Assembly (NCBI GenBank): GCA_026315105.1
Contig: CM048750.1
Coordinates: 111,507,297-111,571,296, forward strand
DNA: 64,000 nt
Direction: 5' to 3'
Source: Locusta migratoria
Taxonomy: Eukaryota; Arthropoda; Insecta; Orthoptera; Acrididae
Part shown: piece after piece, positions 22,131 to 33,568 of the stretch
Position numbering within the stretch: the first letter of the stretch is position 1
Layout: every line of letters starts with the position of its first letter
The notes under the pieces: generated by a model
The model's database searches: none
What the model saw: only the letters and a program-made list of their open reading frames with translations
Told to the model about the DNA's origin: nothing
Translations under genes and position numbers: made by a program

Positions 22131-24620
22131 ATTAGTACTTGTTCCATAGATCATGAATACCACACTTCATAATGATGTGGAACATGTCAGTGTAATGAAA
22201 GGTGTCTTTATAAATTATTATTTTGTTCTAAATATTAGCTGACACCATTTTTATTTATTTATTATTCAGATTTAGTAATGTATATATAAAATTCATGTAT
22301 AGTGTAGAAGGAGATGCCATTCAGAAATTCCTTTTATTTATCTTGAAATGCTAGTTGGCCATCTGTTAGGGTTTTGATGCTGTTTGGTAGGTGACCAAAG
22401 ACTTTTGTGGCAGCATAATTCACCCCTTTCTGTGCCAAAGCTGGATTTAACGTTGAATACTGAAGATCATTCTTTCTCCTAGTGTTGTATTTATGTGCAG
22501 TGCTATTGCTTTTCAATTCGGTGGCCTCGGTAAGTACAAAGTTCATAAGTGAGTGTATGTAGTGTCCCTAGATCTTTAAATAAGTGTTTGCAGGATGATC
22601 TTGGATGGGCTCTTGCAATTATTCTTATACTCTTTTGTACAATGAATACTTTTTTACTCAACGATGAATTACCCCAGAAAATGATGCCACACGAAATCAG
22701 AGAATGAAAATAGGCTTAGTAAGCTAATTTACTGAGATGTATATCACAAAAATTTGCAATTCCCTTAATAACAGAAGTAGCTGAACTCAAACGTTGCAGC
22801 AGGTCTTCAATGTGTTTTTTCCAGTTCAACCCCTCATCAATGCATACACCTAAGAATTTTGAATATTCTACCTTTGTTACAGATTTATCTTCAAAGTCTA
22901 TATTTATTAATGGTGTCAACCCATTTACTGTATGGAACTGTATGTACTGTGTTTTATCAAAATTTAATGAGAGTCCATTTGCTGAGAAGCAATTAATGAT
23001 TTTCTAAAAGACATCGTTTACAATTTCTTCAGTAAGTTCATTCTCTGTGAGGTGTGATAACTATACTTGTATCATCAGCAAAAAGAACCATCTCTTCATC
23101 TGCATGACTAGAGAATGGCAAGTAATTAATATATATTAAGAACAGCCAAGGGGCCAAGACCGAACCTTGTGGCACTCCATTTTTGATTATTCCCCAGTTT
23201 GAGGAATCAGCTGTTGTTTGCATATTATGTGAAGTACTTATCTCAACTTTCTGCACTCTTCCTGTTAGGTATCATTTAAACCATTTGTACAATGTCCCAT
23301 TCATATCACAATACTTTAATTTATTTAGAAGAATTCCACGATTTACCCAATCAATAGCCTTGGAGAGATCACGAAAAATCTCAACAGGCGATGTCCGGTT
23401 ATTCAGAGCATTTAATATTTCATTGGTGAAAGTATATAGCATTTTTTGCTGAAAAGCCTTTCTCAAAACCAAACTGACATTTTGTTAGAATTTTATGTTT
23501 AACTATGTGTGAAACTACTCTATAATACATTACTTTTTCAAGAATTTTGGATAAGGCTGTCAGAAGTGCGATTGGGCGGTAGTTGTTGACATCAGATGTA
23601 TCCCCTGTTTTGTGCAGTGGTTTATCAATTGCATATTTCAGTCTATCAGGCCGGCCGCGGTGCCCGAGGTGACTGAGGCGCTCCAGTCATGGTCAGCATG
23701 GCCACTACGGTCGGCGGTTCGAATCCCCCCTCGGGCATGGATATTTGTGCTGTCCTAGTTCGTAAGTAGTTCATAAGTAGTTTGTAAGTTTAGGGACTGA
23801 TGACCCCGGAGTTAAGTCCCATAAGCTTAACAAACATTTGAACATTTGATTTAGTCTATCAGGAAATACACCCTGCTTCAGAGAACTATTACATATGTGG
23901 CTAAGAATGCTACTTATTTCATGAGAACAATCTTTTATTACCCTGATGGAAATACCATCAATTCCATGAGGTTTTACTATTATTTTCTTAATTTCAGAAG
24001 GAGAGGTGGGTGGAATTTCTATCGTATCAAATTTTGTGGTACGACCTTTTCCATTAACTGCCTAGCATCTTTTAATGAACATTTGGATCCTATTTTCTCC
24101 ACAAAATTTAAAAAATAATTATTAAAAATGTTTTCAAATTCTGGCTTGTTAGTTGTAACATTTTCATTCACTTTGATGCTAATGCTGTCTCCATGTGCTC
24201 TTGGTTGCCCTGTCTCCCTGGTAATAATATTCCAAATTGTTTTAATTTTGTTGTCAGAAGTACTAATCTCAGACATGATGAACATGCTTCTAGACTTTTT
24301 AATAACTTTTCTTAAAGTAGCAGAGTAGTTTTTATAATATTTTACTGTTTCTGGGTCATTACTCTTTCTTGCTGTTAGATACAGTTCCCTTTTCCAGTTA
24401 CAAGATATTCTTATTCCTTTAGTAAGCCGTGGTTCCTTGCTTGGTTTCTTATCATTATATTTAACTATTTTCTTGGGGAAATAATTTTCAAATACTCTTA
24501 CAAATGTGTCATGAAATAAGTTGTATTTTAAATTAGCATCAGCTTCCTTGTACCCCTCATTCCAGTTAACAGCTGAAGACTTTCCCTGAAATTTCTAATT
24601 GTTGAATTGTTCCTTTCCAC
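22130..24620 (-). mobile_element. Jockey/CR1-group LINE (minus), RT largely readable
   Basis: Minus-strand element whose frames run in order. An N-terminal part before the RT (near 24285-24020) has IWNIITRETGQPR and FNNYFLNFVEKIG. Fingers/palm follow with a degenerate motif A (IFRDLSKAIDWVN near 23390). Motif B is NGVPQGSVLAPWLF (near 23165) and motif C is LFADDTSIV (near 23065). The thumb has YSKFLGVCIDEGLNWKKHI (near 22850), and the C-terminus has AHKYNTRRKNDL and QKGVNYAATKVFGHLPNSIK (near 22490-22380). The 3' end carries a short TAATC-type tail near 22128-22140. Frameshifts and a SINE (23651-23852) inactivate it. Confidence 0.85.
23651..23852 (+). mobile_element. tRNA-derived SINE, family A, full length
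   Basis: Best-preserved copy. The head starts CCGGCCGCGGTGCCCGAGGT, with box B GGTTCGAATCC near 23720. GTTTGTAAGTTTAGGGACTG, TGATGACCCC and GTTAAGTCCCATAAGC follow, ending in AACAAACATTTGAACATTTG. A perfect 11-bp duplication AGTCTATCAGG (23640-23650 and 23853-23863) proves insertion into the minus-strand LINE. Confidence 0.95.
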
Positions 24621-24759
24621 TAAGGGTAAAAAACAAATAAAACTTCATATGAAAAATATCATGTTAAGATTAAATAATACAAGCAAGATTGCTATGGTTG
24701 ACTGGAGTAAAATAAAACATTACATCGTTAAAAAATAAAACAAACAAAAATGAAAACAC

Positions 24760-24885
24760 CTTTGTTGTCTGAGGGACACGAAGGAACTCATCGAACTTCC
24801 AACTTCCGTTGCTGCGGATTTTATTTTTCACATAGCTCAGAATACACACAATTCGATCTGAGTTTGCGCAGGCATATCGTAGCAT
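24760..24885 (-). CDS. putative first exon of a gene divergent to LTV1
   Basis: An ATG at 24885 opens a 42-codon frame that ends at a possible donor (AAAG then GTGTTT at 24759). The peptide starts MLRYACANSDRIVCILSYVK and includes NGSWKFDEFLRVPQTTK. I do not recognise a family. Reasons to take it seriously: it lacks repeat similarity, has an A at position -3 of the start codon, and lies only about 200 bp from the probable LTV1 start on the opposite strand, a typical bidirectional-promoter arrangement. The donor is not a strong consensus (GTGTTT), and no downstream exon was found. It cannot splice directly to the WD40 exon at 1929-2091 because the phases differ (0 versus 2). Confidence 0.3.
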
Positions 24886-25084
24886 ATTGACCGTCCTTAA
24901 ACCTCAAGGAGTTAAACCTCAAAAACTTTGGGCGTCATTTTCATATCTTTGGTCTGTTTTTTTACAAATAATTACCATCTCTGGAACACATGGTGGTGTG
25001 TTATGTATACATAACATATGCAATTATAGTGTTATTGTTTGTGAAATAAGTGGGCATAACAGTGACAACATTTGTTATAAAATA
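24886..25084. promoter_or_regulatory. candidate bidirectional promoter of LTV1 and divergent frame
   Basis: Roughly 200 bp between two head-to-head start codons, free of recognised repeats. No TATA box is placed convincingly. The call is positional inference only. Confidence 0.3.
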
Positions 25085-25087
25085 TGG
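25085..25087 (+). CDS. LTV1: LTV1 exon 1, probable start codon at exon end
   Basis: The second exon opens in phase 0 with P-K-A-K-K-K-F, and animal LTV1 proteins begin Met followed by a PxxKKK-like stretch. Exon 1 should therefore end with the ATG itself. The ATG here is immediately followed by GTAAAT, a usable donor, and sits in the repeat-free interval beside a divergent frame. The 5' UTR start is not defined. Other ATG-GT sites exist in the 1.3 kb before exon 2, so this is the best candidate, not proof. Confidence 0.45.
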
Positions 25088-25616
25088 TAAATATTCTTGG
25101 CGTATGCCAAAAATGTTATTTCTGAATCTGTTAAGTTACGTTTGATTCTAGACTTGTCAGGTGTCATGCGTATAATTTTAGTTTCTTTAAACAATCAATA
25201 GATTTTAATGTTCTGAGAGTGATTGTGTTACTACATTACAATTTTTACAACGTTTGATTTGCTCGGCAGTATACGTGCAGAAAGCATGTTAATGGCCGTC
25301 TGAATTTTGGGTATTAATCTGTGAGAAGTCTAGTAATAGTCGAGTGAGATTAAATTAAAATAAATTGTTTGTTTACTATCCTGATTTGCCGCAATAACTG
25401 GTTTGACATGTTAAATTTAACTGATGGACGTGGTGTTCCAGAAATAAATATTTAACTGAAAATTTTTTTGGAAACATTGTATGCCTAACATTTACAATGG
25501 ATTGTATATACTTACATTTTTTTCTATTTTTAATTAAAGACATTACCACCGAATAAATAAATGAATGTAGAATTTAAGTTATATAGTGAAGTAATATGTA
25601 AAATTTTACGGTATAA

Positions 25617-26039
25617 CTGTAGTCTGGGATACCACTCGTCTGCTTTGACCCATGACGGCATCAAGATGTCGGAAAAACAGTATATGGGATATGTTAATAC
25701 TTCTGTATTGTAGATACCAATAATCTGTAGTTGTTATAGATAACAGAATATACCATCGATCACAGGTCTTAGCCCAAATATTCGCGTCTTCGGCACTCGC
25801 ACACGGGGGGGGGGAGGGGGGGGGGTGCAGTGGGTTGACCTACACCTAACCATCAAAGACAAGATACAGATCACTTTTTAAACACAAACTATAAATCTGT
25901 TGTTTGTAAACGAACTATATTCTTTAACTCAACTACCACATAATCACTCACGCCTTCTACAAACACGCACACACCTCAAAACTACCGCTCTGCGATGACG
26001 TCACGGGTCAAAGCTGTCGGGCGGTATCCCTGTCTACTG
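25617..26039. mobile_element. MITE with long terminal inverted repeats
   Basis: The left end GTAGTCTGGGATACC and the complement of the right end GTAGACAGGGATACC are inverted. The match continues inward through a TGCTTTGACCCATGACG patch against its counterpart (complement near 25995-26015), making arms of about 50 bp. The interior has G-runs at 25805-25825 and no coding sequence. No clear target duplication. It lies in the first LTV1 intron. Confidence 0.7.
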
Positions 26040-26436
26040 GTGTGCCAATTTTACTTATGGCCCTACATCTTTATTCGGTAAAATTGCAGAGTCTGCTGCC
26101 CATATTTTTAGCATGATGCATATGTTGGCAACTGTAAATAGATCATTTCTGGACTGGGGATTCAGGCGCTTCGCGTCCTCACATTCTAAAAAAAAAACTT
26201 CTTGTTTAACCTATACCTAACTTTACTTTCACCTAAAATGATCACTGTTTAGTACATATCACAAAATAAATAAAACATATACCTGCTCTATGGTTGTCTG
26301 CTGTGGTGTTTCCAACATTTGCAGAGTGTGGGCAACAGACTGCAGCTTAGCCCTTTATTCAATGAATTAGCTCATTTGAGTGTACAGGTATGTCACCCAT
26401 GACTATTTTCTGATTACAGAAATTCTTATGTTTCAG

Positions 26437-26577
26437 CCGAAAGCAAAGAAGAAGTTTATTGATCGCAAGAATGCTGTGACTTTCCATCTTGTACACAGAA
26501 GCCAGCAAGATCCACTTATAGCTGATGAAACTGCCCCGCAACACGTTCTTGTACCAGCTGCCGAGAAAAAGCGCAAG
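26437..26577 (+). CDS. LTV1: LTV1 exon 2 (residues 2-48)
   Basis: LTV1 is a conserved 40S ribosome-biogenesis factor. In yeast and human it rides on pre-40S particles with ENP1, uS3 and uS10, and it is released after CK1-type kinase phosphorylation before export and maturation. This exon encodes the N-terminal signature: a lysine-rich start (PKAKKKFIDRKNAV), then TFHLVHRSQQDPL, then ADETAPQHVLVP. These are highly conserved in the family. The acceptor is TTTCAG (26431-26436) and the donor AAG then GTAAGA (26578). The exon is 47 codons in phase 0 at both ends. The open frame upstream of 26437 is intronic. Confidence 0.95.
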
Positions 26578-28009
26578 GTAAGATATGTCTCATTCTGTGT
26601 TGGTTGAAAATTGTAGCCAGCATTTTCTGCTATCATCAAATGCTTTTACTTAATACTGTAGAATGTATCATGATAGAAAGCTCCTGTCAACTATTGAACA
26701 CATTCATGAATATTTAGGCAATTTATGGACTCAGTTCTATTAGTGTTCTTGTAGAATGGATTTTAACTCTGCATTTCAAATATTTCAATTTTGTTCAAAA
26801 CTGTAGTGACTGGCTGTTTCAAATAGTAGAGGGCATTCTCAATGTAGCCTTTGTTGCAGAGTGTGTGATCTGTTCATCTTCTCCTTCTTTCATTATCCGA
26901 CTCTCAATTATTAATATTAATGAGCTGATCATTTTCAAGGCCTTCATTTGTAAAAGCAGCATAATCATATTCTTTTAGCCAATACTAGCACACTTGCTGT
27001 CATTGAGTTTGAAAATCAGGAACTAAATATTTAGTATATGCCCCCATTAGTATTTGTCAGTTCTTTATCTAGGCAAGGATAAATGTTCTACCATGATTTT
27101 AAGTAGGTGTCCCCCCCCCCCCCCCCCTTGTAATTCTTCCCATGTATTAAAGAAGGTTAACTTCCATTTTTTTATGTTAAGGCCTCTCATGGGGTTCAAA
27201 AAAAAAAAAAAAAAACCTCTTCTTTTTTTGTCCCGAGAAAGTTGTGGTGTACTTCTACCTGTACTGGTAACATCCTTTAAACAACTCAGTAATCCCTGAT
27301 CTACTAGTTGGATTATTGTGGTGGCAAAGTTGTAGGAGAGAGTCAAGACATAACTTTTGTCACCTTGTTGAAATTCAGTCTCACAGTGCATAAGTGCTTG
27401 GCAGACGAACAACTTACGAGCAGTTGTAAAATAAACAGAGACCAGAAGAAGGGCACTCAAGCGCCCGAAACCGGTCATCAAAAATAAATGATCACAAGCA
27501 ACTGTTTGCTGCATTTTATTAATTTATAATGTTTATTTGTTAGTTGGTATTTCTGCGTAGCGTATCTTGTGAGGCTCAGGTATGACATTTTTGGTCAATG
27601 CCGACGGGTTGTATTTTGGTCTTCAATTATGCGTATGTCACTACTGAAGCCTCTTCACTTGCTCAGCTGGTCATTCCCACGGTGGCTGTTGTGATTTTAA
27701 AATGCTCATTGCTGGATCCCATGCTTTACTAAGTTGATACTCGGTGTCCCTGTTAAGCAGATTTATACAGCTGTGAATTTCCACCTTATAGCAAATGTGA
27801 CGAAATGTAAATCAAGGGGTTGGAATGTGTGCCCTATCATTGGCTCCAGGTACATTGATGATGCAGTGTAAAATGTGTATGGAAAATTCAAGGAGGATCG
27901 AAAATAAATTCCATTGATTATCAGCCGAATTCTGTATATTTGTGACTTGAGAACAATTCAGGGTCTGTGTTTCTTTACTGGGGAGATACTATCTTTACCC
28001 CTCTGAAAG
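26578..28009. other. LTV1 intron 2, left part
   Basis: No second gene. Contains a 17-base C-run (27111-27127) and an A-run near 27200. A dispersed module with CGCCCGAAACCGGTCATCA at 27450-27520 is similar to those at 17035 and 56095. The 149-codon minus frame at 27065-27514 is a by-product of this repeat and the homopolymers. Confidence 0.5.
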
Positions 28010-28795
28010 TGGAAAAATATTTATAGAAAATAAAGATGGTTTAACTTACCAGGCGAAAAGGAACCAGTTCGTCAATACACACATAAATAAAAACACACAC
28101 ACACACAAATGCATAGCTTTCGCAACCCTATGTCGCTTCTTCAGAAAAAGAAGATAGGAATGGGTGAGGAGTCATTCCAATCCCGGGAGAGGAAGGGCGA
28201 ACCTCGGGGGAAAAGGACAGATAAACAAACACACACACACACATTCTAAGGATCTCCGGAGTTCTGAAAGGCTGGTGTCAGTGAGAAGTATCCAGATAAC
28301 AAACACTGTCTGCTGTGTCCATTCATGCAAATGGATAGTTTGTTGCTAGTCATTTTCCACGTAGAAGGCTTCACAATGCAGGCTCTGCCCTTAATCGTGT
28401 ACAACTTCCAGGTTACAGGACTGGAATAAGGCTTTACACCAGGGGCGATTACATGAGTAGGAGCCGGAGTGTGGGGAAGGTGGTTTGGGGATTTCATAGG
28501 GATGAACTAATGGGTTATGAAGGGTAGGTGGGCAGTGGAAAGACATTCTTGGTGGATTTGAAAGGATGTCATGAAGGATGTATCTCATTTTGGACAGTGT
28601 TTAAGGAAGTCGTATCCCTGCTGAAGTGCCACATTCAGTGTCTGATCCAGTCCCGGAAAGTATCCGGTGAAAAGAGGGGCACTTTTGGTGTCCTCCTGTT
28701 GAAGGTTCTGGGTTTTGGGGGGATGAGGAAGTGGCCCTGGCAATTTGTTTCTGTATCATCTGAGGAGGGTAGCTGTACAGTCTGGCTGGTCACTG
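28010..28795 (-). mobile_element. Penelope-like element fragment (minus), RT end and GIY-YIG region
   Basis: On the minus strand the order is an RT C-terminal stretch (near 28800-28500), then a linker with cysteines (YSCNRPWCKA near 28440), a decayed GIY-YIG region (KLSICMNGHSRQ near 28315-28345), and the 3' terminal sequence with GAAGAAGCGACATAG and GCGAAAGCTATGC (28110-28145). Microsatellite-like CACACA patches follow. It aligns with the better copies at 41145-41762 and 52640-53479. Stops and deletions make it inactive. Confidence 0.7.
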
Positions 28796-28910
28796 TGTCC
28801 TCGGTGGTGGAGTGGTCAATGCGTCTGCCTAGTAAGCAAGAAATTCCGGGTTCGAATCCCGACCGGGCACAAATTTTCATTCGCCGCACTTCGGTATTCC
28901 ATCTTAGCAG
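28796..28910 (+). mobile_element. tRNA-Thr-like SINE, family B
   Basis: tRNA-like head with box A (TGGTGGAGTGGTCAATGCG), an anticodon-loop-like CTAGTAA, box B (GGTTCGAATCC at 28851-28861) and a CGGGCAC acceptor end. A non-tRNA tail AAATTTTCATTCGCCGCACT follows. Mismatches in the anticodon and T stems argue against a working tRNA gene. Confidence 0.6.
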
Positions 28911-30543
28911 AGTACAGTGAAAAATATATAATTCAAAATCAAACCTACACAGAAACATGTAAGAGTTTATGTTTTGTATTTGAAATACTTTTCTAGATTT
29001 TAAAAGTTTTTCGCTGTCTACAGTTAAAGTTTAATATCAGTTTCAGAGGTTTATTTAGTAATTGTTAAGTCTTTGCTAAACATCTAGTTATGTTGGTGAA
29101 TAATGCAACCAGACACATATTCTCTTAAAATGTTTTATTTCAATGCCCACTGACTTGCTCACTGCACTCCCATCCTAATGAAGATACTTAGTACAAATCA
29201 GATAACTAAAGAAGACTAACTCAAAAGATAAATTAAATCCTTTAATGATTTATCTGTGTTTCATTAGTGACAATAAATGTATCATAAATTAATTGGTTAA
29301 TTAATTCTTAAATTAAAGAAAAAAATCCATCTCCTCTACTCTCCTTTTTACCCACGTATCTCCTGCCTCATGTGTAATCACAACCGGCAGGTAAAAAGAA
29401 AAGGCAATAGAAACACACACAAACCTTTTCTCTTGGCCTTCATTAATACAGAATACACACAATTTATGCAGGGTGACAATTATTGACTACATGAAAGAAA
29501 CCTAAGGTTGTAACAAACTACAGTGTGCACACACTTTATTCAGTACCAGCTGCCATCAGTGTTACACCTATAGTGCACAAAGGTGCTTTATTTAACTTTC
29601 ATATATCTTTACTGGTAGTCAATACTTAAATTTCATTAGTGCTTCTGTTTTCAAGGGATTTATTCTCACCTGTTTTGGTATGGAAATTTTCAGTAAGTAA
29701 CATGACAGATTGGTAGGGATCATTCCTGTTGTGTACAGATTCAGGAGTAGTTGGCCACTGTCCCTAAATAGCTGGAAGCTGTGTTGGTCATGATCAACAG
29801 TCTTCAGGCTGGTGTGCCCTCAGCTGTCATTGTCACCCAGGCAGCTGAGGCTATTGTTGGGAAAGACCCTACTTCTGTTGCCTATTGCAATGTCCCAGAT
29901 CCTTGGTGCCACTGCGTCTATAAGTTTTGGCATCACTGCCAGTTAACATTTGCCAGAAATTGATTGCTCTAAATTACCTCATCATAATTAGTAAATTCTC
30001 AACAAGAGAAGTAGTAAGTCAAAAATGTGTGCTCTAACTGGACAGAATATACTGGGAGCCCTGGTGGCATGAGCTGTCCCGAACATGTTAGTCATGTGTG
30101 GTATTTATAGCAAAGTAAGAATGCACTTTCCTTCCTTTTCCAGTTTTTTGGAGCTTTAAATAGTGATGGGACACAATAATGTCCTTTTCAGAAGAGTTTA
30201 TAATTAAAACTGACACAAAAATATTATTTTTGCCACCTTGTTGGTAGTTCAGATTCTGTGTGACATCATGCATCCTATGCTTATTATCTCATCTGAGTGA
30301 ACATATGTATGTACACCTAACAAGTGTGACATTGCATGACCTTTATTCCAATGTGGTATCTTTCAGTGTGAACCACATTTAGATGAAGACAGTATTATTT
30401 TATTAAACTGTGCTTGCTTTTAAATTTTTAGTTTGCACGGCTAGTCTTACTTTTTAAAATGAATACCAGCTATTAAGTATTTTTTTATTTTAATATATTG
30501 CCTATATTTGTTCTTTTAAGTAATGGATTTTTATGTCTACCAG
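28911..30543. other. LTV1 intron 2, right part
   Basis: About 1.6 kb. A 60-codon frame at 29781-29963 with a repetitive look (QAAEAIVGKDP) may belong to an old mobile element but shows no decisive motif. The intron ends in a usable acceptor CTACCAG at 30537-30543. Confidence 0.45.
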
Positions 30544-30744
30544 GAAGAAGTTGAAAAACGGAAAGAAGAACAGAGAAAATATGGAATTTTCTTTGATGAT
30601 GACTATGACTACCTACAGCATCTCAAAGAAGTCAGCAATGCTGAATGTGTGTGGGAGCCTGTTACCGAAAAGAAAAAAAGTAAAGAAGAGAAACATCCTC
30701 CAAATCAAAAACAGAAAGATGATTTGGAAGAAAGTCGCCCACAA
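30544..30744 (+). CDS. LTV1: LTV1 exon 3 (residues 49-115)
   Basis: 67 codons, phase 0 in and out. Begins EEVEKRKEEQRKYGIFF and continues DDDYDYLQHLKEV, the most diagnostic block of the family (human LTV1 has QRKYGVFFDDDYDYLQHLKE). The later half is a variable, lysine- and glutamate-rich linker (KKKSKEEKHPP) that is normally disordered. The donor is CAA then GTAAAT (30745). The next intron is only 78 bp, in contrast to the 3.97-kb intron before. Confidence 0.96.
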
Positions 30745-30822
30745 GTAAATTTCTAATCTGTAATCATTTTCTCTTCATTATTCCATTCTTTATCGTGTCT
30801 TACTGTTGTATGCTTCACACAG

Positions 30823-30910
30823 GTCACAAAAATTTACCTTCCCTCGTCGGTTTTTGCATCAGAAGTTGAAGAGGAAATTGGAATGCTCAACAAAGCCGCT
30901 CCACAGTCAG
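30823..30910 (+). CDS. LTV1: LTV1 exon 4 (residues 116-145)
   Basis: 29 codons plus one base. Encodes VTKIYLPSSVFASEVEEEIG and MLNKAAPQS, a conserved block of the family with the LPSSVFASE and LLNKAAP signatures. The acceptor is CACACAG (30816-30822) and the donor TCAG then GTAATG (30911). The last G begins a glycine codon finished in exon 5. Confidence 0.95.
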
Positions 30911-31102
30911 GTAATGCCTGGTGAATGCCTCTGCAGTCAGTGCAAGATCAGTCCTGTGCCTGTTATGTAATAGCTGGATGTTCACATTTGTCATAAACTG
31001 TACTTATTAGAAAAAAGATGAGTGTTAGAGGTAATTAATCTAGATTGTGAATTTAAGTCATTGAAAAGTTCCTGCAATTTTTAATAGAATAAATTGTTTC
31101 AG

Positions 31103-31235
31103 GTCTCCGGTTAGAATTGGATCCTGATATTGTTGCTGCAATGGATGATGATTTTGATTTTGATGACCCTGAAAATCAGCTGGAAGACAATTTTGTTGAA
31201 CTTGCAAATGCAGTAGATTCTAATGAGGAAGACGA
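31103..31235 (+). CDS. LTV1: LTV1 exon 5 (residues 145-189)
   Basis: Completes the split glycine, then LRLELDPDIVAAMDDDFDFD followed by DPENQLEDNFVELANA. The D-P-D-IVAA-DDDFDFDDP run is an acidic family hallmark. The acceptor is GTTTCAG (31096-31102). The donor is GACGA then GTGAGT (31236), leaving two bases of a codon. The following intron is about 20.1 kb and packed with nested transposons. Confidence 0.95.
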
Positions 31236-31529
31236 GTGAGTACATATATGTATATTAAGAAGTACATGGTGGCTGCAGAAATGTTTCATTTTAGCTAGTG
31301 ACAATCTGTGGTACTTTACACCTTCAACCTCATGAAGCGTAATGTATCAGTTGTTGTGGAAAACCTGACTGTTAGCTACAGATGCAGATTCAATGAAACA
31401 TTTACCTGACATGTGACCTTTCAATCTGTCATGGTGGCACAGCTGGTCCCTCACCTGTTATAATATTCTGATAGAGCAGTATACAATATTATCATTGTCT
31501 GCTTCACTTTTCATAATTATTCAAATATT

Positions 31530-32235
31530 TTTTAGGCTTACATCTATATAATTACTTTGCCAATCATGTGAAATTGCTTGACAGAGGGTTCATTGGACTG
31601 CATTTTTTATCTTTCTCAACTGTTCCATTCTTTAATAGTGTGCGGAAAGAAGGAGCACCTGAATCTTTGTTTTCCATCTAGTTCCTCTTATTTTGTTATG
31701 ATGATAATGTCTCTCTATGTAGGTGGGTCATAACAAAGTATGTTTGCATTCAGTGGAGAAAGTTGGCGAGAGGAATTTCGCAAGTAGATCTTGCCGCTAT
31801 GAATGACGTCTTTGTTTTAATGATTTCCACCCCAACTCGTGCATCACCTCCTTGACACTCTCGTCCATATATCACGATAGTGCAAAACAAGCTGCCCTTA
31901 TCTGAACTTTCTATCTTCCATCAGTCCAACTTGTGAGGGTCCCACAATGCACCGCAATACTCCAAAATAGGACAGACAAGTGTAGTGTAGGCAATTTCTT
32001 TAGTAGAACTGTTATGTGTTCTAGCTGTTCTACCAATGAAACATTGCCTTTGGTTCACCTCGCTATGATATTTTGTGTGTGTTCTCTCCAATTAAAGTTG
32101 TTTGTAATTATAATTCCTAGGTTCTTAATTGAATTTATGGTCTGTAGGTTTGACTGATTTATCATGTAAATGAAGTTTAATGGATTTCTTTTACTACTCA
32201 TATGAATGACTTCACACTTAACAACAATGGATGGT
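31530..32235 (-). mobile_element. CR1-like LINE 3' fragment (minus) in LTV1 intron 5
   Basis: Minus-strand translation includes INSIKNLGIIITNNFNWREH (near 32080-32140) and downstream palm/thumb relics, and runs to a 3' end with ATAGATGT-type wording near 31540. It aligns with the antisense LINE at 6003-6890. Truncated at its 5' side near 32235 and full of stops. Confidence 0.7.
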
Positions 32236-32590
32236 CCAGTAACGAATGTTACTAATAATATGTAGATATGGAACAACAAACCGTAAAGACGGACGAGCTG
32301 CCGACAGACAGAAATATAAAAGTCACACAAACTCACACACAATTCTAAATTTTCGGCCGTGGCCTTCCTCAGAAAAGGCACACTCATCCACAAATGTCAG
32401 CCATATCTGACCGCCCAACACAGTTCGACTCACGGCAAGTGGAAGCGATGGGACGGGGAAGGAGCAGAGAAAGGGAGGGGGGAAGTGGAGAGGAAAGATA
32501 AGGGTGGGGATACAAGAAGAGGCGATGTCAAGTGAAAATGAGATGCAATATGAAAAAGGTGTGGGGGGGGGGGGGCACACATGCACACTC
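32236..32590. repeat. foldback repeat, family 2 (partial)
   Basis: Begins with the family border (GACGGACGAGCTGCCGACAG near 32288) and a CGGCCGTGGCCTTCCTCAGA segment near 32354. A purine-rich stretch follows, ending in a 13-base G-run (32563-32575). Only one arm is clearly present. Confidence 0.55.
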
Positions 32591-33416
32591 CTGCCCATTA
32601 AAATTGCTACACCACGAAGATGACATGCCACAGATGCAAAATTTAACCGTCAGGAAGAATATGCTGCAATATGCAAAATATTAGTTTTTCAGAGCATTCA
32701 TACAAGGTTGGTGCCGGTGGCAATACCTACAACATGTTGTGATGCCTCATGTAAGGAGCAGCAATGCGTACCATCCCGTTCCTGACTTTGATAAAGGTCG
32801 GATTGTAGCATATCGTGATTGCGGTTTATTGTATCGCGGCATTGCTGCTCGTGTTGGTCGCAATCCAATGACTGTTAGCAGAATATGGAACCAGTGGGTT
32901 CAGGAGGGCAACACAGAACACTGTGCTGGATCCCAACAGCCTTGTAGCAGTCGAGATGACAGGCATCTCATCTGCATCTGTAACAAATCTTGCAGACATG
33001 TCTCGAGCCATAAATCAACACATGTGAATGTTTGGAAGATGACAACCATTTGCACAAACAGTTCAATGTTGTTTGCAGCAGCGTGAACTATCAGCTCGGA
33101 GACCATGGCTGTGGTTACCCTTGATGCTGCATCACAAACAGGAGTGCCTGCAATGGTGTACGCACCAACAAACCTGGGAGCATGAATGGCAAAACATCAT
33201 TTTTTTTTTTTTTTTCAGATGAATTCAGGTTCTGTTTACAGCATCATGATGGTCACATCCTTGTTAGCTACATCCCGGTGAATGCACATTGTAAGCATGT
33301 ATTTGTCAACCCAGTGCGATGGTATCGGGTGCCATTGGTTACACGTCTTGGTCACCTCTTGTTCGTATTGATGGCACTTTGAACAGTGGCTGTTACATTT
33401 CAGATGCGTTACGACC
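32591..33416 (+). pseudogene. Tc1-like transposon, 5' part with transposase N-terminus
   Basis: Starts with the terminal wording ATTAAAATTGCTACACCACG (32600). The frame at 32739-33086 encodes the paired helix-turn-helix DNA-binding region: FDKGRIVAYRDCGLLYRGIA then RVGRNPMTVSRIWNQWVQEG. Further downstream, in other frames, F-SDEFRFCLQHHDGH (near 33215) marks the catalytic region around the second Asp. A T-run at 33200 and several frame slips inactivate it. The gene is cut by a SINE at 33417 and resumes at about 39456. Confidence 0.85.
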
Positions 33417-33568
33417 AAGCGAGGTGGCACAGTGGTAACACACTGGACTCGCATTCGGGAGAATGGTGGTTCAAATCCAACTCTGGCCATCCAGATTTAG
33501 GTTTTCCGTGCTTTCCCTAAATCACTCCAGGCAAATGCCGGGATGGTTCCTTTCAAAAGGGCACGGCC
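33417..33568 (+). mobile_element. tRNA-derived SINE, family C, 5' half
   Basis: Head AAGCGAGGTGGCACAGTGG (box A) and GGTTCAAATCC (box B near 33470), then GATTTAGGTTTTCCGTG and GCCGGGATGGTTCC. This is a widespread insect SINE layout. It stops at the 14-bp target duplication AAAAGGGCACGGCC (33555-33568) where the I-group LINE inserted. The 3' half is at 39346-39455. Confidence 0.88.

Noticed and set aside
24760..24885. Idea that the minus exon here splices directly to the WD40 exon at 1929-2091
   Set aside because: The donor leaves phase 0 while the WD40 exon needs two preceding bases, so at least one further exon would be required.
27065..27514. 149-codon minus-strand open frame
   Set aside because: Runs through a C-run, an A-run and a dispersed repeat module; no family motif.
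28796..28870. Apparent tRNA-Thr(AGT) gene
   Set aside because: Stem mismatches in the anticodon and T arms and a non-tRNA tail make it a SINE head rather than a working tRNA.
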